In this document: in pieces, positions 1 to 10,327 of the stretch
How the letters are laid out: the number at the start of each line of letters is the position of its first letter
Numbering within the stretch: position 1 is the stretch's first letter
DNA from: Eutreptiella sp. 'Long Island Sound 2002'
Taxonomy: Eukaryota > Euglenozoa > Euglenophyceae > Eutreptiales > Eutreptiaceae
Reading direction: 5' to 3'
Assembly: GCA_964036045.1 (NCBI GenBank)
Contig: OZ038378.1
Location: 146,161,767-146,225,766, forward strand
DNA: 64,000 nucleotides
Notes under the pieces: model-generated
The model's database searches: none
What the model saw: the letters and a program-made list of their open reading frames with translations, nothing else
Told to the model about the DNA's origin: nothing
Translations under genes and position numbers: made by a program

Positions 1-713
1 ACTAGCTGGGTGACTTTACACTCCTGCCCTACTCTACGCATGCGAACTGCAAGATAGTTGATGGACATCATTAACTTGATTGTTTAAGTCCAGTGTCGCT
101 TGCACGGCTCTACCTTGGACAAGCATGGCAATATTGAGAGTTCTTGACTTGGAGCGGGAATGTGGTGAAGTGGATAGCAACACCAAATATAAATGGTAAC
201 GAATGGGATTGCGGTGAAGCAAAAGCCAAATACCAAAGCCACACCAATGCGAATGCTATGCACATGCATGTGCTTGGAGGATTGTAAACAATACAACACT
301 TTCGCGAGGGTCCTAGTGTAGAGCTCATATGCCGCCAGCAGCTTCCACCATACTCGGGTGTCCATCACTGTCAGCACGATTTGCTGTATAGCATGGTGCA
401 AGCGCGGTACCCACCCATGGCTCCGGTTGATCTTGTCCCACTCTTTGTTTGCCAAGTCGTGTACCTGCTTGATCATGGGAGCACCCAACTCTCAAGGCTA
501 GAGGCTATGGCGGTTGAATCATCTAAGTCTCCAGAGCCACCGGTCCCTTTGCTTGCATCAATGGAAGGTACCACCGTTTGCCTTGAAATACACTTGCAAC
601 CCCCCCCCCCCCCCGCGGAGACCGTCACTTGGCGACCGTCTCCCCCCCCCACCCGGGACACCGTCGCACACTAACTTGGGAGATTGCAAGGGGGTTGGGG
701 GGTACAAAGTGTG
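1..713. other. No confident gene; possible minus-strand coding relic
   Basis: I see no reliable gene here. A minus-strand open stretch at 84-488 is rich in hydrophobic residues and aromatic pairs, but no domain is recognisable and it is interrupted in neighbouring frames. A run of 14 C at about 600-614 and a second C-rich run at about 640-650 interrupt the sequence. It could be the 3' continuation of the helicase relic that lies immediately downstream on the same strand, but no motif supports this. Confidence 0.3.
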
Positions 714-1932
714 CTAGAAGGTGCTATTTTGCAGCATGGATGTAGTACAAATGACACATGGTTGTTTGACTCGTGAAGGAGGTGTGAAGGCAAATGTGGA
801 TAGCTCGGTCACCCCATGATGTCCAGCATGGATGATTGTTTCACCTTTGGAAAGTGCAAGTTGTGCTAGCATGATGCATTGAATACACGGGTTCTCCAAG
901 TAGGGCTTAATATTACCAATGACGATCAAGGCGCTGCAGCTTCGCGACAAAGCAACGTATTGACGTTGCAAATTGTCAAAGATACCAACGGAAGAAGCTG
1001 CTAGGGTAAGAATGATAACATCACCCCGGTAGACTTGGAACTTCCCAACGGTGGTAACATTGTTGACAAGTGGATGTGACTCGAACAGAACAAAATTTAG
1101 GCAGGTTTGCCCGTAGTGGTTAGGCAAGGGGAGGGCAGAGTGTGACTTCCAATCCCTTCGCATGCCATCCGATAGAATGTCTGCCACGGCTTTGGTCTCA
1201 GTAAAACTATAAGGTGAGGACACCACCAGAGGATAGAATTGCTAGCGCAAAGTTCATTATACTCTAGCTGAGGTTTGGGGACGTAATAGTGTCAATGACG
1301 AGCACCATTTGGTTGTTCAGAAGTAGGAACGAGGGGTTTTCACCGGGGGAATTAGTTCTATGACCAACCATTGAGCCGTGAAAAAGATCATTAGTATTTG
1401 TGCTAGGGATTGATTCATACAGGTGTTGAAGCATATTGTCGCCAATGATTTGTGTCTTTAATGGACAAATGCTTGTTGATGGCAGTGAATGAATCCAATT
1501 GCTTGTTGTCTCCTACAAGGGTAATGGCTCGTCCTAGACTGAAACATGCAATATCCATTGCAACATTGCAGCGGCTACTCTCTTCTATAATGACGTGCTC
1601 AAAGTGAAGGGGTAAAGTGGGGTGTCATGCCAGGACCCATCGGTTGTGAAAGAAATGCAATAGCAACAGTGCAAGATTGTAAGTAGACTTTCCATTGCCT
1701 GCAGGTTCATCAATTGCACAGATTTGCGTGGAGGAAGTGTCTCTAACGCAATGTGTTGGGATGCCTCCAATGAAAAATGCTCGCTTCTGGAGAATAATGC
1801 ACAATTATCATAAGCATTGATTGCCAGATTTTAGTTTCCGCGAGAAACAAATCAAAGGCACCATGTGCACATTGCAATTGTAAAGCATCGCCAAGCCATT
1901 GAGATGGATTAAAGTATGGAGAAACTTCTAAA
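714..1932 (-). pseudogene. Relic of a UPF1/SETX-type superfamily 1 RNA/DNA helicase
   Basis: Read on the minus strand, the helicase motifs occur in family order but in shifting frames. Motif I (Walker A) reads EPAGNGKSTYNLALL at about 1,665-1,707. Motif II reads VIIEESRCC at about 1,575-1,596, with EE in place of the usual DEA. Motif III reads TLVGDNKQLDSF at about 1,490-1,527. Motif V appears as YRGDVIILTLAASS at about 985-1,030, and motif VI as RQYVALSRS followed by ALIVIGN at about 910-962. Superfamily 1B enzymes use these motifs to bind and hydrolyse ATP while unwinding nucleic acid. A TGA follows the Walker A block, further stops separate motif III from the 714-1,226 frame, and the stretch is shorter than a normal helicase core, so the copy is broken. 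It may come from a host gene or from a mobile element carrying a helicase. Family assignment is firm at superfamily level only. Confidence 0.7.
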
Positions 1933-2189
1933 TCGTAGTAACCCTACGCAAGAGTGTCTTGCACTGTGACCTCAAGAACATCATCATGACTTTCCATGAC
2001 CGCACCTTCCCATTGGCATACACCATCACGCAATAGGATTGTGGCTCCGGGTACAAACTCAAAGTGTCCCAAAGCGGTAAGAAATCATGAGGATGAAGGG
2101 GATCACTTGCAATGTAATTCCATGCTGTCAACACCGTTCCATGCCCTACTAGCACCACCAACATGCATGGCACACATGCTAGGGTGGGG

Positions 2190-2890
2190 TTAAGGGGCTC
2201 ACATGTGGGTCCAAAAATGGTCAAAAATGAAATTTTCCAAAATTGTTCCCAGACCACTCGAGGTGCTCAAAAAAGTGGTTTAAGGCTACTTGGAGCCTTA
2301 GTTGCCCCATATTGGCCCATGCAAGTTCCCCAAAACCTTTGAAATGGGCAATTTTAGGACCAACAATGTGTACAAAGGGGGGGGACAGGGGGGGGGGGGG
2401 GGGTGCTTTGTTTGAATGCCATGGTTTGTGTTGGGCACCCTTGTGGTGATAAATAGTGATGACGGGGATTACTTGAAAGCTAATTCCGTGCAAACAACAC
2501 CCTTTAATGCCCCATTGGAGTGGTGCAGCATGCACAGTGCACGTGCTAGGGTAGGGGGGTCCAAAAGTGGGCAACAATCATTTTTTCCAAAGGTGTTCCT
2601 AGACCTATTGGGGTGTTCAAACAAGTGGTTAAGCGCTACTTTGAGCCATCTGGGACCCACATGAGCCCGAGAAAGCTCCAAAAACGCCGTAAAATCAACA
2701 ATTTTGGGACTAATGGTGAAGCACACGAGGGTCTGTGGGGAATGCGGGTGGAGGGTTGATAGGTGAGGAGTGCGGGAGTGCTAGGTGGCATGTCTCTTTA
2801 GCAAACGGAGCCATTTTGGACCATGTGAGCACATGCAAGCTCCAGAGAAGCCTAGAAATGGGCAATTTTGGGACCAACAACGCAGCTAGG
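2190..2890. repeat. Degenerate tandem repeat, about three units
   Basis: Three imperfect copies of one segment begin near 2,210, 2,560 and 2,810. Shared blocks include TTTTCCAAA.GTGTTCC.AGACC, then GGTG.TCAAA.AAGTGGTT, then CAATTTTGGGACCAACAA. The first copy ends in a long G run at 2,380-2,402. An inverted diverged relative lies at about 34,070-34,170, so this is a dispersed family. No coding potential. Confidence 0.6.
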
Positions 2891-4470
2891 GGCGGGTCCG
2901 GGGGGAAAATGGCAGGAAGGGTGATAGGGGAGGGGTGCGGGAGGAGTGTTGGGGGGATGTCTCTCAAGCGAGCGAAGCAAGCGAGGAAGAGTTTTTGAGG
3001 GTGGCATAATGGTCAAAGTGGCAGGGGTCGTTTTTGGTGTTCCTCAACATGCATCCTTATTCAGCCCCGTAGCTGATATTCCCTCACCCCCCAGCTCAGT
3101 CCCAATATTCAGTCTTGATTAGGGTCAGGGTTAGACCTCACCCTAGCTCGACCCCTAGCCTAATCCTAGCCTAGGCAGCGATGGGCGGTCCTTAGGGATA
3201 AGAAAACTGGTTCCCTAAGGATTGTGTTGCTTAAAGTAAAGAATTCAATTCATCAATTATTTTTTGGTCTAGACCAAGATGAGCTAGCATATACTGCTCA
3301 CCATATGGTACTCAAGACAACCTCTCGGAATCAAGGTCCAAAGCTGACCAGTTCTATGATGATCCACAAATGACTGTGGTAGCAAATCTCACAGGTAGTG
3401 AGGACTAGCTGAGTCCTAACCCAGGTTATGCAGTGGGAGACTGCTACACCCGTAGGATTCCCGCTGTGCATGAGGCACAAAGATTTTCACTTCATCAATG
3501 TTAGACAAAGGGGGGGGGGGGGCAGAAAATTGTGTCCCTTGTGGAGACACCTGTGTGGCAGCACGACTATGCTACAGTATAGGAGTAGGATGAGATGTAT
3601 GGGCCCTGACCATGCTTGCTGTTTTAGATCTCTGGGGGATTCTTGAGTGCAGCGCAGCTTTGTTGGGTGGCCATGTTGCGGGGTTTTCACTGCTGCTCAG
3701 CGCCCCTAAGTCTGAATTGTGGCATCACTCAGTTTGTGCATGCAGTGCAGAGTGGCTGCAGCAGGAGCCTGTCCTCATTCAAGCATTCTGCAGTAACACA
3801 ATGTTAAGGCCCTTGTAGATTCCTGCTGCCTCAAACAGCATTGAAAATTCAAACCAGTCCACACATGCTCGTCCACTGGTTCACCCCTCAGGTTCTCATG
3901 GGTAAGTCAGCTGAACAAGCAGAATGCTCTTCAAGGCAGCCCACAAGCAGCTCCTTTGCAGCAAGGTCTCTTGCATAAAGCACGTGTCACAGAAGAGGCA
4001 TGGCACAGAATATCAGATTGGTTGATATCCGTCTTGTAGCATGTAAGACCCAATACACAAGCAGACATCATGCCCTAGCATCCCGAATGCCCAGAAATGC
4101 CAGCACATGCACAACAATTAAAACGGAGGTCCGGGGGTGCCCCCGACAATCCCAAAGGCACATGCGTTGAAAATGTCATCTCAATGACTGGGAGGATGCA
4201 TTGTGTTTGAGGTTGACGATGGGTTGTGTTCTTTTTTGCAGCCCAGAAAGAGCCGCCAGGAACGTGACTCTGTGGGGCTGCCAATTTTGCAACATGATGG
4301 ATTGAGCAAAGTAATACTTGACAGCTGCGAACTGGCGGTGGTTGGCCGGTCACAAATGACAATTTTGCAGGGGCTCAGTGTAGTTTCAAGTGTTCACCTG
4401 GGCGTTGCACACACGCTTCTTTCGTGCCGGTACGGGCCTGGGGCACTGGTCAGCACCCTCTGGAATCACC
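2891..4470. other. Intergenic, no gene recognised
   Basis: Non-coding looking sequence with short open frames only. It holds a G11 run near 3,511 and a short telomere-like string at about 3,117-3,145, too brief to call a telomeric repeat. Nothing else can be supported. Confidence 0.4.
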
Positions 4471-4642
4471 CAATGTACCTGCGGCTCACTGGTGGCTAAG
4501 TGGAAATGTGAAGTTGGGGCTCATTTGGGGCTCAGTTGTGCATTGCGATGTCTTTGTGCTTGTTTGTTGTGCGTTTTGCATGCTAGGTAATGTGCATTTA
4601 ATGTTTTTAGAAGTTTTAGATACTCACTTGGTCAAGGTTCAA

Positions 4643-4816
4643 GGGGGGGGTACTTTTTTTGGCGACGGCTCGGTTGACTGAGCGCCCGACTGAGCCGTCA
4701 CTGAGCCGTCACTGAGCCGGCTCACTGGGCGCTCAGTGAGCGCTCAGTGAGCGCGCCAAATGGCTCAGCGAGCGCTCAGTGAGCGCTCAGTGAGAGCTAA
4801 TTGGGGGCTCACTCAG
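4643..4816 (+). repeat. Left terminal inverted repeat of the 7.7-kb element
   Basis: This arm reads G8, then TACTTTTTTTGGCGACGGCT, then GAGCCGTCACTGAGCCGTC, then nested CTCAGTGAGCG words around GCGCGCCAAATGGCTCA, and ends in AATTGGGGGCTCACTCAG. The reverse complement of 12,121-12,304 follows the same order with few substitutions and one additional CTCACTGAGGG word. Much of the arm is itself self-complementary. Confidence 0.85.
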
Positions 4817-4907
4817 AGGGTTCCCCCCCCTTTCCGCCTCTCCTCCGCCCCCCTATCCGCCTACCCATCCATTCCTTCTCGCTCCCATAGGTCCTCTCTT
4901 TCACACC

Positions 4908-6794
4908 ATGTCTAATGTTGTCCCAGGCCTGGAACCGGCAGCTTCAAAGGCTCTCGCGTCTTTCCTTAGTCGCCCCCGGGTACCTACCGCTTTCACAGAG
5001 GCAGCGTACCCGGGGGTGCCTTCGACGGACCTAGAGCCCTTGAAGCTGTGGGCCCAGCAGCTCCCTGCCCCTTCCCCAGAAGTGGTCCACATCAACGTGT
5101 CCGATGTGACCCTTCTTGGAAAGAGCTGGATGCACCGGTGCAACCAAATGTTGCGCCAGGTGCATCCAGCTCTTCGTGCCGTACGCTTCCGCTTTCCTGT
5201 GGCTGCTGTCCAAGATTTGGTGCAGCAGTCCTCAGGAAAGCTGATCGGTACCCCCCACGAGTTCGGGACACGGGTTCATGACACCAAAGATCTCCAACAC
5301 GGTTGGACTTCAGATCTTGGTGTCAGCCACGTGGCACCCAAGAAGGGACTCCTTGAGCCCCTGCCTTTCGGGGTCGGGGTGGTGTCAGGGGAATGGTGGG
5401 AAAGCCTTTCGGCTTGTCCCATCATTCCTGAGTGGTGCCATGTGGTGCCCGACTACACCACCCCAGCCCTGTACAGGACCAAGGAGCCCGTGTTCCTCCG
5501 CGGTGCCGCCTCCCCTCCCCCCTACATCTCCCTGGCTGCCCCGGTGTTCTCACATGAACTCCCGGCTCATGACCTTGAGTCGGATGAGTCCTTGTGCGAC
5601 TTGGGGCTCCGGGTGGTTAGGGGGGCGGTAGAGGCCAAGGAGTGCGAGAACTGGTACCGCATTCTCGTCGACTCCTGCGGCACCCAGCCGGATGCAATTT
5701 GGGATCTGCTGTCCAATGCACACTCTCGCGAGGAGTGCTTGGCTGATCCCAAACTGCCACGGCGCTGGGGTACTCGGCCCGGCAAGCTTATCTCTGTGTT
5801 GGGAAGGGACCCCTTGCAACGGGCTAGTCAGCAGTGCAGTGCTCGCTGGCCCGAGATGAGGGGTCTCTTCCCAACGCAGTGGTCGGCAATTGCCGCCGGG
5901 GAAGATGCTAGGGAGCAGACCTGGCATACTGACGTTGATAAGTTGCCAGGTACGCTCCCTAGCATGGGTGAGCTGCCCGACCATCTCTCAATGATGCTTG
6001 TCCTCTCGGACAAGTATCATTTAGAGGTGCACTTGGGCAGCCACCTGGGTGACCATGACGCTCTGCGGGTCGAGACCTTCGAGTTTCAGCGTGGGGACAT
6101 GGTTCTCTTTGCCTCCACGCTGAGACATCGGAGTCTCGCCGCGCTGCCGGGGGTGGGGAAGCAGGTCGTTCTCTTCCGCTTCCTCACCCCCGACGAGCGT
6201 CACAAGTGGGTGGACGTGGACGGTTCATCCTTGACCCTCTGCCAGGGGCCAAGGATGAGCTGGCTTCACGGCCACGGGGAGACGGGCCGCTGCCCAACCC
6301 CAGGGCTATCAGCCACTGGGGGCAGTACTTCGCCTTCGGCGAGGGACTGCAGGGCGCGGTCGGTCTGCCGCGGTTTGAGCAGCTGGACGACTGGCTGGCC
6401 CCGTGGGCCCGTCAGGCCCCGGCTGCCCATACCACCCGCTGCTGCTGGCCAGGCCTGCCCTGGACGCCGCCGACCCCATGTGCCACGTGTACGTGGAGGA
6501 AGGCGACGTCCTGTGGACAAGCGTGCCATCATGGCTCGACCTGGGTAACAGTGGACCCGGGGAGGCCGCCATGCTGCAGCAGTATTGGGCCCCCTGCTCC
6601 CGCCCCATCTCCGCACAGCAGGCTTTGCTGCTCGGCTTCTCGTGGCATCGCGGGCCGGAGAAGCGGTGTACAAGGAGCGATGCAGGCGCCGAGGTCCCGC
6701 TTTTGATGCGCTGCATCTGCAGCGGCAAGGTGTTACTCCCTTCTTCCCCTGCCCTGCAGGATTCACACCGGGGTGTTGGGGGGAATATTGGTAG
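4908..6794 (+). CDS. 2-oxoglutarate/Fe(II)-dependent dioxygenase, frame broken in its 3' third
   Basis: The ATG at 4,908 follows a pyrimidine-rich tract and a CATAG acceptor-like site at 4,890. The first frame is open for about 445 residues and carries the double-stranded beta-helix signature: WHTD (His340, Asp342) as the iron-binding HxD, GDMVLF, then RHRS (His407) as distal His, and VVLFRF (Arg424) as the 2-oxoglutarate ligand. A GLRVVRGAV segment before it fits the usual start of the oxygenase fold. Such enzymes oxidise methyl groups or C-H bonds on nucleic acid, protein or small molecules. Position in a transposon favours a nucleic-acid substrate of TET/JBP or AlkB type, which is inference. 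After about 6,220 the protein-like sequence moves to the second frame (GQYFAFGEGLQ), then the third from about 6,420 (VYVEEGDVLWTS), then back to the first (AVYKERCRRRGP), each step equal to a one-base loss. These may be mutations, sequencing errors or small introns. Confidence 0.75.
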
Positions 6795-7129
6795 GGGGCG
6801 CGACAAGGTGGTGGTGGGGTGCACCAGGGTGTTTGGAAAGGTGGGTCTGGGGCTGTGGGCCTGTGGGGCTGTGGGCTGGCAGGGGGTTCTCTGTGTGCCC
6901 CACGAGCGGGCTTAACATGTGCACAGGGTGCCCCACGAGTGGGCTTAACATGTGCAGAGGCTGGCCAGCGCGTGGGCCTCCTGCACAGGCCGTGCCAGTC
7001 TGCTGCTGGCCTTTACGGGGCCTGTATGGGAGCCTGTACGGGCCCTGTGTGTGGCCTGCATGGGGCTGTGCTCAGGCGGCTCTAGCATCCTGCCGCCAGT
7101 TGCAGTTGCCAGTCTGGAGGTGCAACTGA
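6795..7129 (+). other. 3' region of the dioxygenase gene, low complexity
   Basis: G-rich sequence with short repeats, for example GGGGCTGTGGGCCTGTGGGGC and two copies of CCCCACGAG(C/T)GGGCTTAACATG about 40 bp apart at 6,898-6,955. No further conserved coding is evident. It probably holds the 3' UTR of the gene upstream. Confidence 0.4.
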
Positions 7130-7320
7130 GACCTGACTGAGCCGTCTGGTGCGCTCAGTGAGCGCTCACTGAGCCATTTGGCGCGCTCACTAAGCGCTCA
7201 CTGAGCCATTTGGCGCGCTCACTGAGCGCTCACTGAGGGCTCACTGAGCGCGCCAAATGGCTCAGTGAGCGCTCAGTGAGCCCAATTAGCTCTCACTGAC
7301 GGCTCAGTGAGCTCTCAGTG
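7130..7320. repeat. CTCAGTGAGCG array between genes 1 and 2 of the element
   Basis: A run of CGCTCACTGAGC words passes to their complement GCTCAGTGAGCG about half way, centred near 7,240. It contains GAGCCATTTGGCGCGCTCACT three times (one with variants) and the inverse GCGCGCCAAATGGCTCAGTG. The same words in the same arrangement make up the terminal repeats, so this looks like an internal copy of the element's end sequence. Long hairpins are possible. Confidence 0.8.
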
Positions 7321-7322
7321 GG

Positions 7323-7524
7323 GGGCGGCGCGAACGTTACCCGGGCGCGAACGTTGACTCTGTGCTTTGCTGCTGTTTGCATCTTTATTTTTGGACCCCC
7401 CCCCCCCCCCCCCCCCCCCCCCCCACATTTGCAGGCTCAATTCCCCCTGCACGAGCCTTTGGTTGATGCAAACGGCAGCAAAACACAGAGTCAACGTTCG
7501 CGCCCGGGAACGTTCGCGCCGCCC
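7323..7524. repeat. 202-bp foldback: 60-bp inverted arms around a C29 tract
   Basis: The arm at 7,323-7,382 begins GGGCGGCGCGAACGTT and ends TTTGCTGCTGTTTGCAT. Its near-perfect reverse complement occupies 7,466-7,524. The spacer contains 29 consecutive C (7,396-7,424), then ACATTTGCAG, which resembles a 3' splice site. The structure could be a small nested insertion (MITE-like) or a transcribed hairpin in the leader of gene 2. CG dinucleotides are dense in both arms. Confidence 0.75.
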
Positions 7525-7638
7525 ACCGAAGGTGCCAGCAGCTCCTCACGACCACCGCTACTGGCAACGCGACGGCAACTGCAACTGGTGTCAGCGACGT
7601 AGGAGCCGGTGCCAGGGGCATCGGGAGCGGAGCCCGCG

Positions 7639-9069
7639 ATGGTGACAGCCGCGGACGAGAGGGCAGCGGCGGTTGACAAGGCTCGGGGGCCGGTGGGCCC
7701 ATCAATCGCCGACCTGGCCATCGGGTCCCCGGTCCCTTTTCCCCCGGTGCAGCCACCCCGGGCCAGTGATGTACGCGCGGGCTACTGGGGGCTGTACATT
7801 GCCCCGGTCAACAAGCAGCCCGCACCGGCGTACGTCCTCAACAGGACGGTGAACGTGAAGGGGGTACCGCGGCACTCCACCGAGAGGTGGTATTGGAGCG
7901 TCACCCTCAACGCGGTCACCGCCGCGCAGCAAACGACGGCCACCCAGATGCACCTGCCGTGCAGGGTGACCCTGTCCGAGGATTGTGGGCTTGTGGCAGG
8001 GGAGGGGGGATTTTTTGTAGCCCGCTTTGCCTACCGGCTGGGGTCCAAACACTGGTGCTTGGACCTAGCCGTGGGGTCGGAGGAGGGGGGGTTGCTGGCG
8101 CGCGCTGGCTCAATTGCTTTTAAGCAGGTGCTGTCATGGGATGTGCAGGGGGAGGGGTTTTTCTCGGAGGCTTGGCACGCCATGCGTGGCCACGTCTCCA
8201 CCTTCCGTGCCAGCGCTCTGGGGGGGGACGTCATCGACCCGGAGGTGGTCAGTGATGGGGAGGTGACGGATGGGGGGAAGAGTGATGGCGCCCGCAGTGA
8301 TCGGAGTGCCCGCAGTGGGACCGCAAAAGGAAAAAAACGGGCAGCCAAGGACAGCAACCCCCCCGCCCCCCCCAAAAAGCTGGCGGGCAAGGGAAATGCA
8401 GCCGCACCTCAGAAGGCGGCTCTGGGGAGCCCCCTTCGTGAGCCTGGGTCACCGGGCACTGTGCCCATGATCGTGTACCGGGAGGCATGCCGTGACCGTG
8501 ACCAGTTCCGCCAGAAGCGGGATGCTGCCCGTCTGGCAGCGGAAGCAGCCACCCGTCTCAAGGAGGAGCTGGACACGGTCAAGCGGCAGCGGGACGACCT
8601 GCAGGCCAAGCTCGTGGACGCTGAGCGCCAAGGGGCTGCCACTGAGGCACGCCTCGAGGTGCTGCAGCGGTCCAAGGGCTTGAAGCACATTGAATCTGGG
8701 CCGGGGGCTGCATCCCCCTCCCAGTCAGGGGTTCCGGTTGCACCCCCCGCCACCTACAGCGCGCAGTCCATGCAATTCCTGGCATCGGGACTGTTGGAGT
8801 ACGCCCACTTGGCCACGCGGCTGATGGCCGACGCCAAGTCGTCGTGCCAGCAGCTGCAGACCATTGCGGGGCTGGCTCGAACAACCACGATGCCGGACCT
8901 GAGCGTGGACAGCCTGACGAAGGTTGAGGCGGAAGTGTCAACCCGCCTGCAGAACGCCGACCGCCGGTACCGGTCGGATGTGGTGGCGGCTGCTCAGCAG
9001 GCTGGCTGGGAGCCACACCCCGTGGTTGGCAGTCCGGGTTCTCTCCCTGGAACTGCGGCTCTGTGGTAG
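7639..9069 (+). CDS. Unrecognised coiled-coil protein of the three-gene element
   Basis: I place the start at the ATG at 7,639 because an in-frame TAG at 7,600 lies just upstream. The product has 476 residues. Residues about 41-190 form a compact, aromatic-rich part (segments AGYWGLYIAP, ERWYWSVTLNAV, GSKHWCLDLAVG). Residues about 195-275 are an acidic-then-basic disordered linker with Asp/Ser runs and a KGKKRAAK nuclear-localisation-like stretch near 230. Residues about 282-346 are a strong heptad coiled coil rich in Arg, Gln, Glu and Ala, and a second helical part follows to the C terminus. I do not recognise the family. A DNA-binding or accessory subunit that dimerises through the coiled coil is plausible, given its place between an oxygenase and a transposase candidate. 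The frame is intact throughout and codon use is GC-rich like its neighbours. Confidence 0.75.
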   Translation: MVTAADERAAAVDKARGPVGPSIADLAIGSPVPFPPVQPPRASDVRAGYWGLYIAPVNKQPAPAYVLNRTVNVKGVPRHSTERWYWSVTLNAVTAAQQTTATQMHLPCRVTLSEDCGLVAGEGGFFVARFAYRLGSKHWCLDLAVGSEEGGLLARAGSIAFKQVLSWDVQGEGFFSEAWHAMRGHVSTFRASALGGDVIDPEVVSDGEVTDGGKSDGARSDRSARSGTAKGKKRAAKDSNPPAPPKKLAGKGNAAAPQKAALGSPLREPGSPGTVPMIVYREACRDRDQFRQKRDAARLAAEAATRLKEELDTVKRQRDDLQAKLVDAERQGAATEARLEVLQRSKGLKHIESGPGAASPSQSGVPVAPPATYSAQSMQFLASGLLEYAHLATRLMADAKSSCQQLQTIAGLARTTTMPDLSVDSLTKVEAEVSTRLQNADRRYRSDVVAAAQQAGWEPHPVVGSPGSLPGTAALW

Positions 9070-9654
9070 CCGCTGGACCCCCACTACGTGGTTCGTATAT
9101 ATGTATGGTATATATTGTTGTTGAGCACTTCATGGTGCTGAAATTTCTTCTGGGGGGGCTGGGGCCACAGATTGCAGCGTGCTATGCACTTCCTGCACCA
9201 CTTTCTGCCCTGCTGTGTGCCTTTGTTTCACAGGTAAACGTGCCGTGATTGTGGCCGTGTACCAATTGCAGTTGTATGTTACTTTCAAAATATCGACGGA
9301 GCTGAAAATTTTTCAAGGCGGCCAGGGGCCACCACTTTCAGCTCTGATGTGCGGCTTTTTTTCACACAAGCCAGTGGCCACAACTTTCAGCCCTGTTGTG
9401 GGCCTGTGTTCAAGACCAGGGCCGACTCTGGCCCCTGTGGTATGTTAATTGCGCCCCTTTTTCTTTCTTTCATTTTTTCAAGCAGGCCAGAGGCCACGTC
9501 TTTCAGCCCTGTTATGGGCACGTACAAGAGCAGGGCAGTCCCGTCTGGCCCCTGCGGTATGTTCAGACCGCAAACAGTCCCTTTGAAAAAAGTATTGGCC
9601 TCTTGTGTGGTGCCTGTGTACTGCCTGTCTTTTGGTGTGCAGTGACTGGGAGGT
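9070..9654 (+). repeat. Degenerate repeats downstream of gene 2
   Basis: The stretch carries about four diverged copies of a unit holding GGCCA.GGCCAC...CTTTCAGCCCTGTT(A/G)TGGGC, near 9,150, 9,320, 9,372 and 9,484. A TATATATGTATGGTATATATTG segment at 9,095-9,120 lies just after the stop codon. No gene is seen. Confidence 0.5.
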
Positions 9655-9790
9655 AACTGAGAGCTCAGTGAGAGCTAACTGAGCGCTCACTTAGCTCACT
9701 GAGCGCTCACTGAGCCATTTGGCGCGCTCAGTGAGCGCTCACTGAGCGCTCAGTGAGCGCGCCAAACGGCTCAGTGGGCTCTCAGTCGGG
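9655..9790. repeat. CTCAGTGAGCG array between genes 2 and 3 of the element
   Basis: This array has the same vocabulary as the terminal repeats: GAGAGCTCAGTGAGAGCTAAC, CGCTCACTGAGCCATTTGGC, and the inverse GCGCGCCAAACGGCTCAGTG. It is self-complementary around about 9,735. Together with the array at 7,130 it means each gene in the element is bracketed by end-like sequence. Confidence 0.8.
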
Positions 9791-9897
9791 TGGATGGAAT
9801 TGTTGGCCGCCACAAACAGGTGGTTGTGGGCAGGGGGTGCAAGGGGGATGTGCCACCTACCACCAGGGACTGAAAACAGGTGTGTGCCAGGGCTGTG

Positions 9898-10140
9898 GGG
9901 GGGGGGGGGGGGCTGCAGCGCATATTACGGCATCAACCGGGCGGAGGGGGGCATCAAAGGGGGCAATGGGAGACGCTGCGGGGGGGGGGGGGGCAGGATG
10001 GGACAAACACCCTGGCGGCATCCTCGGGGGGGGGGGTATGACGGGACAAACACGCTGGCGGCATCCCCGGGGGGGGGGGGGGGCAAACACCCTGGCGGCA
10101 TCCCCCCGGGAGGGGGGGGGGATGGGACAAACACCCTGGT
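9898..10140 (+). repeat. G-run minisatellite upstream of the transposase gene
   Basis: Four copies of a unit GGGACAAACACCCTGGCGGC followed by ATCC and a run of 9-13 G lie at about 10,000-10,140, preceded by two further G runs at 9,898-9,912 and 9,979-9,991. The closely spaced G runs could form G-quadruplexes on the plus strand. The position is just 5' of gene 3, where it could affect transcription. Confidence 0.7.
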
Positions 10141-10260
10141 GCAACCCCACTACCCCAACCCGACGAAGAGTGTGAATCCTGCAGGGGCAAGGGGGGGGGA
10201 AGGCTAGGGACAACAATCAAGGGGAAACAGGTGGGGGGGATAGCAAAGAGATGTGAAAAG

Positions 10261-10316
10261 AGGTAAGTGTGCCGCAAGCACGGGGACTGCATGTGGCAAT
10301 ACACCTCTACCACAGG
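10261..10316 (+). other. Probable 5' leader intron of the transposase gene
   Basis: A donor GAG|GTAAGTG at about 10,261 and an acceptor CTCTACCACAG at about 10,316 define a short intron. It ends 12 bases before the ATG chosen for gene 3. The frame happens to be open through it, but the splice signals are good and the upstream reading has no conserved look. Confidence 0.5.
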
Positions 10317-10327
10317 TCCTACACAAA

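Noticed and set aside
3110-3150. Telomere-like TTAGGGTCAGGGTTAG string
   Set aside because: Less than two clean units; could be chance.
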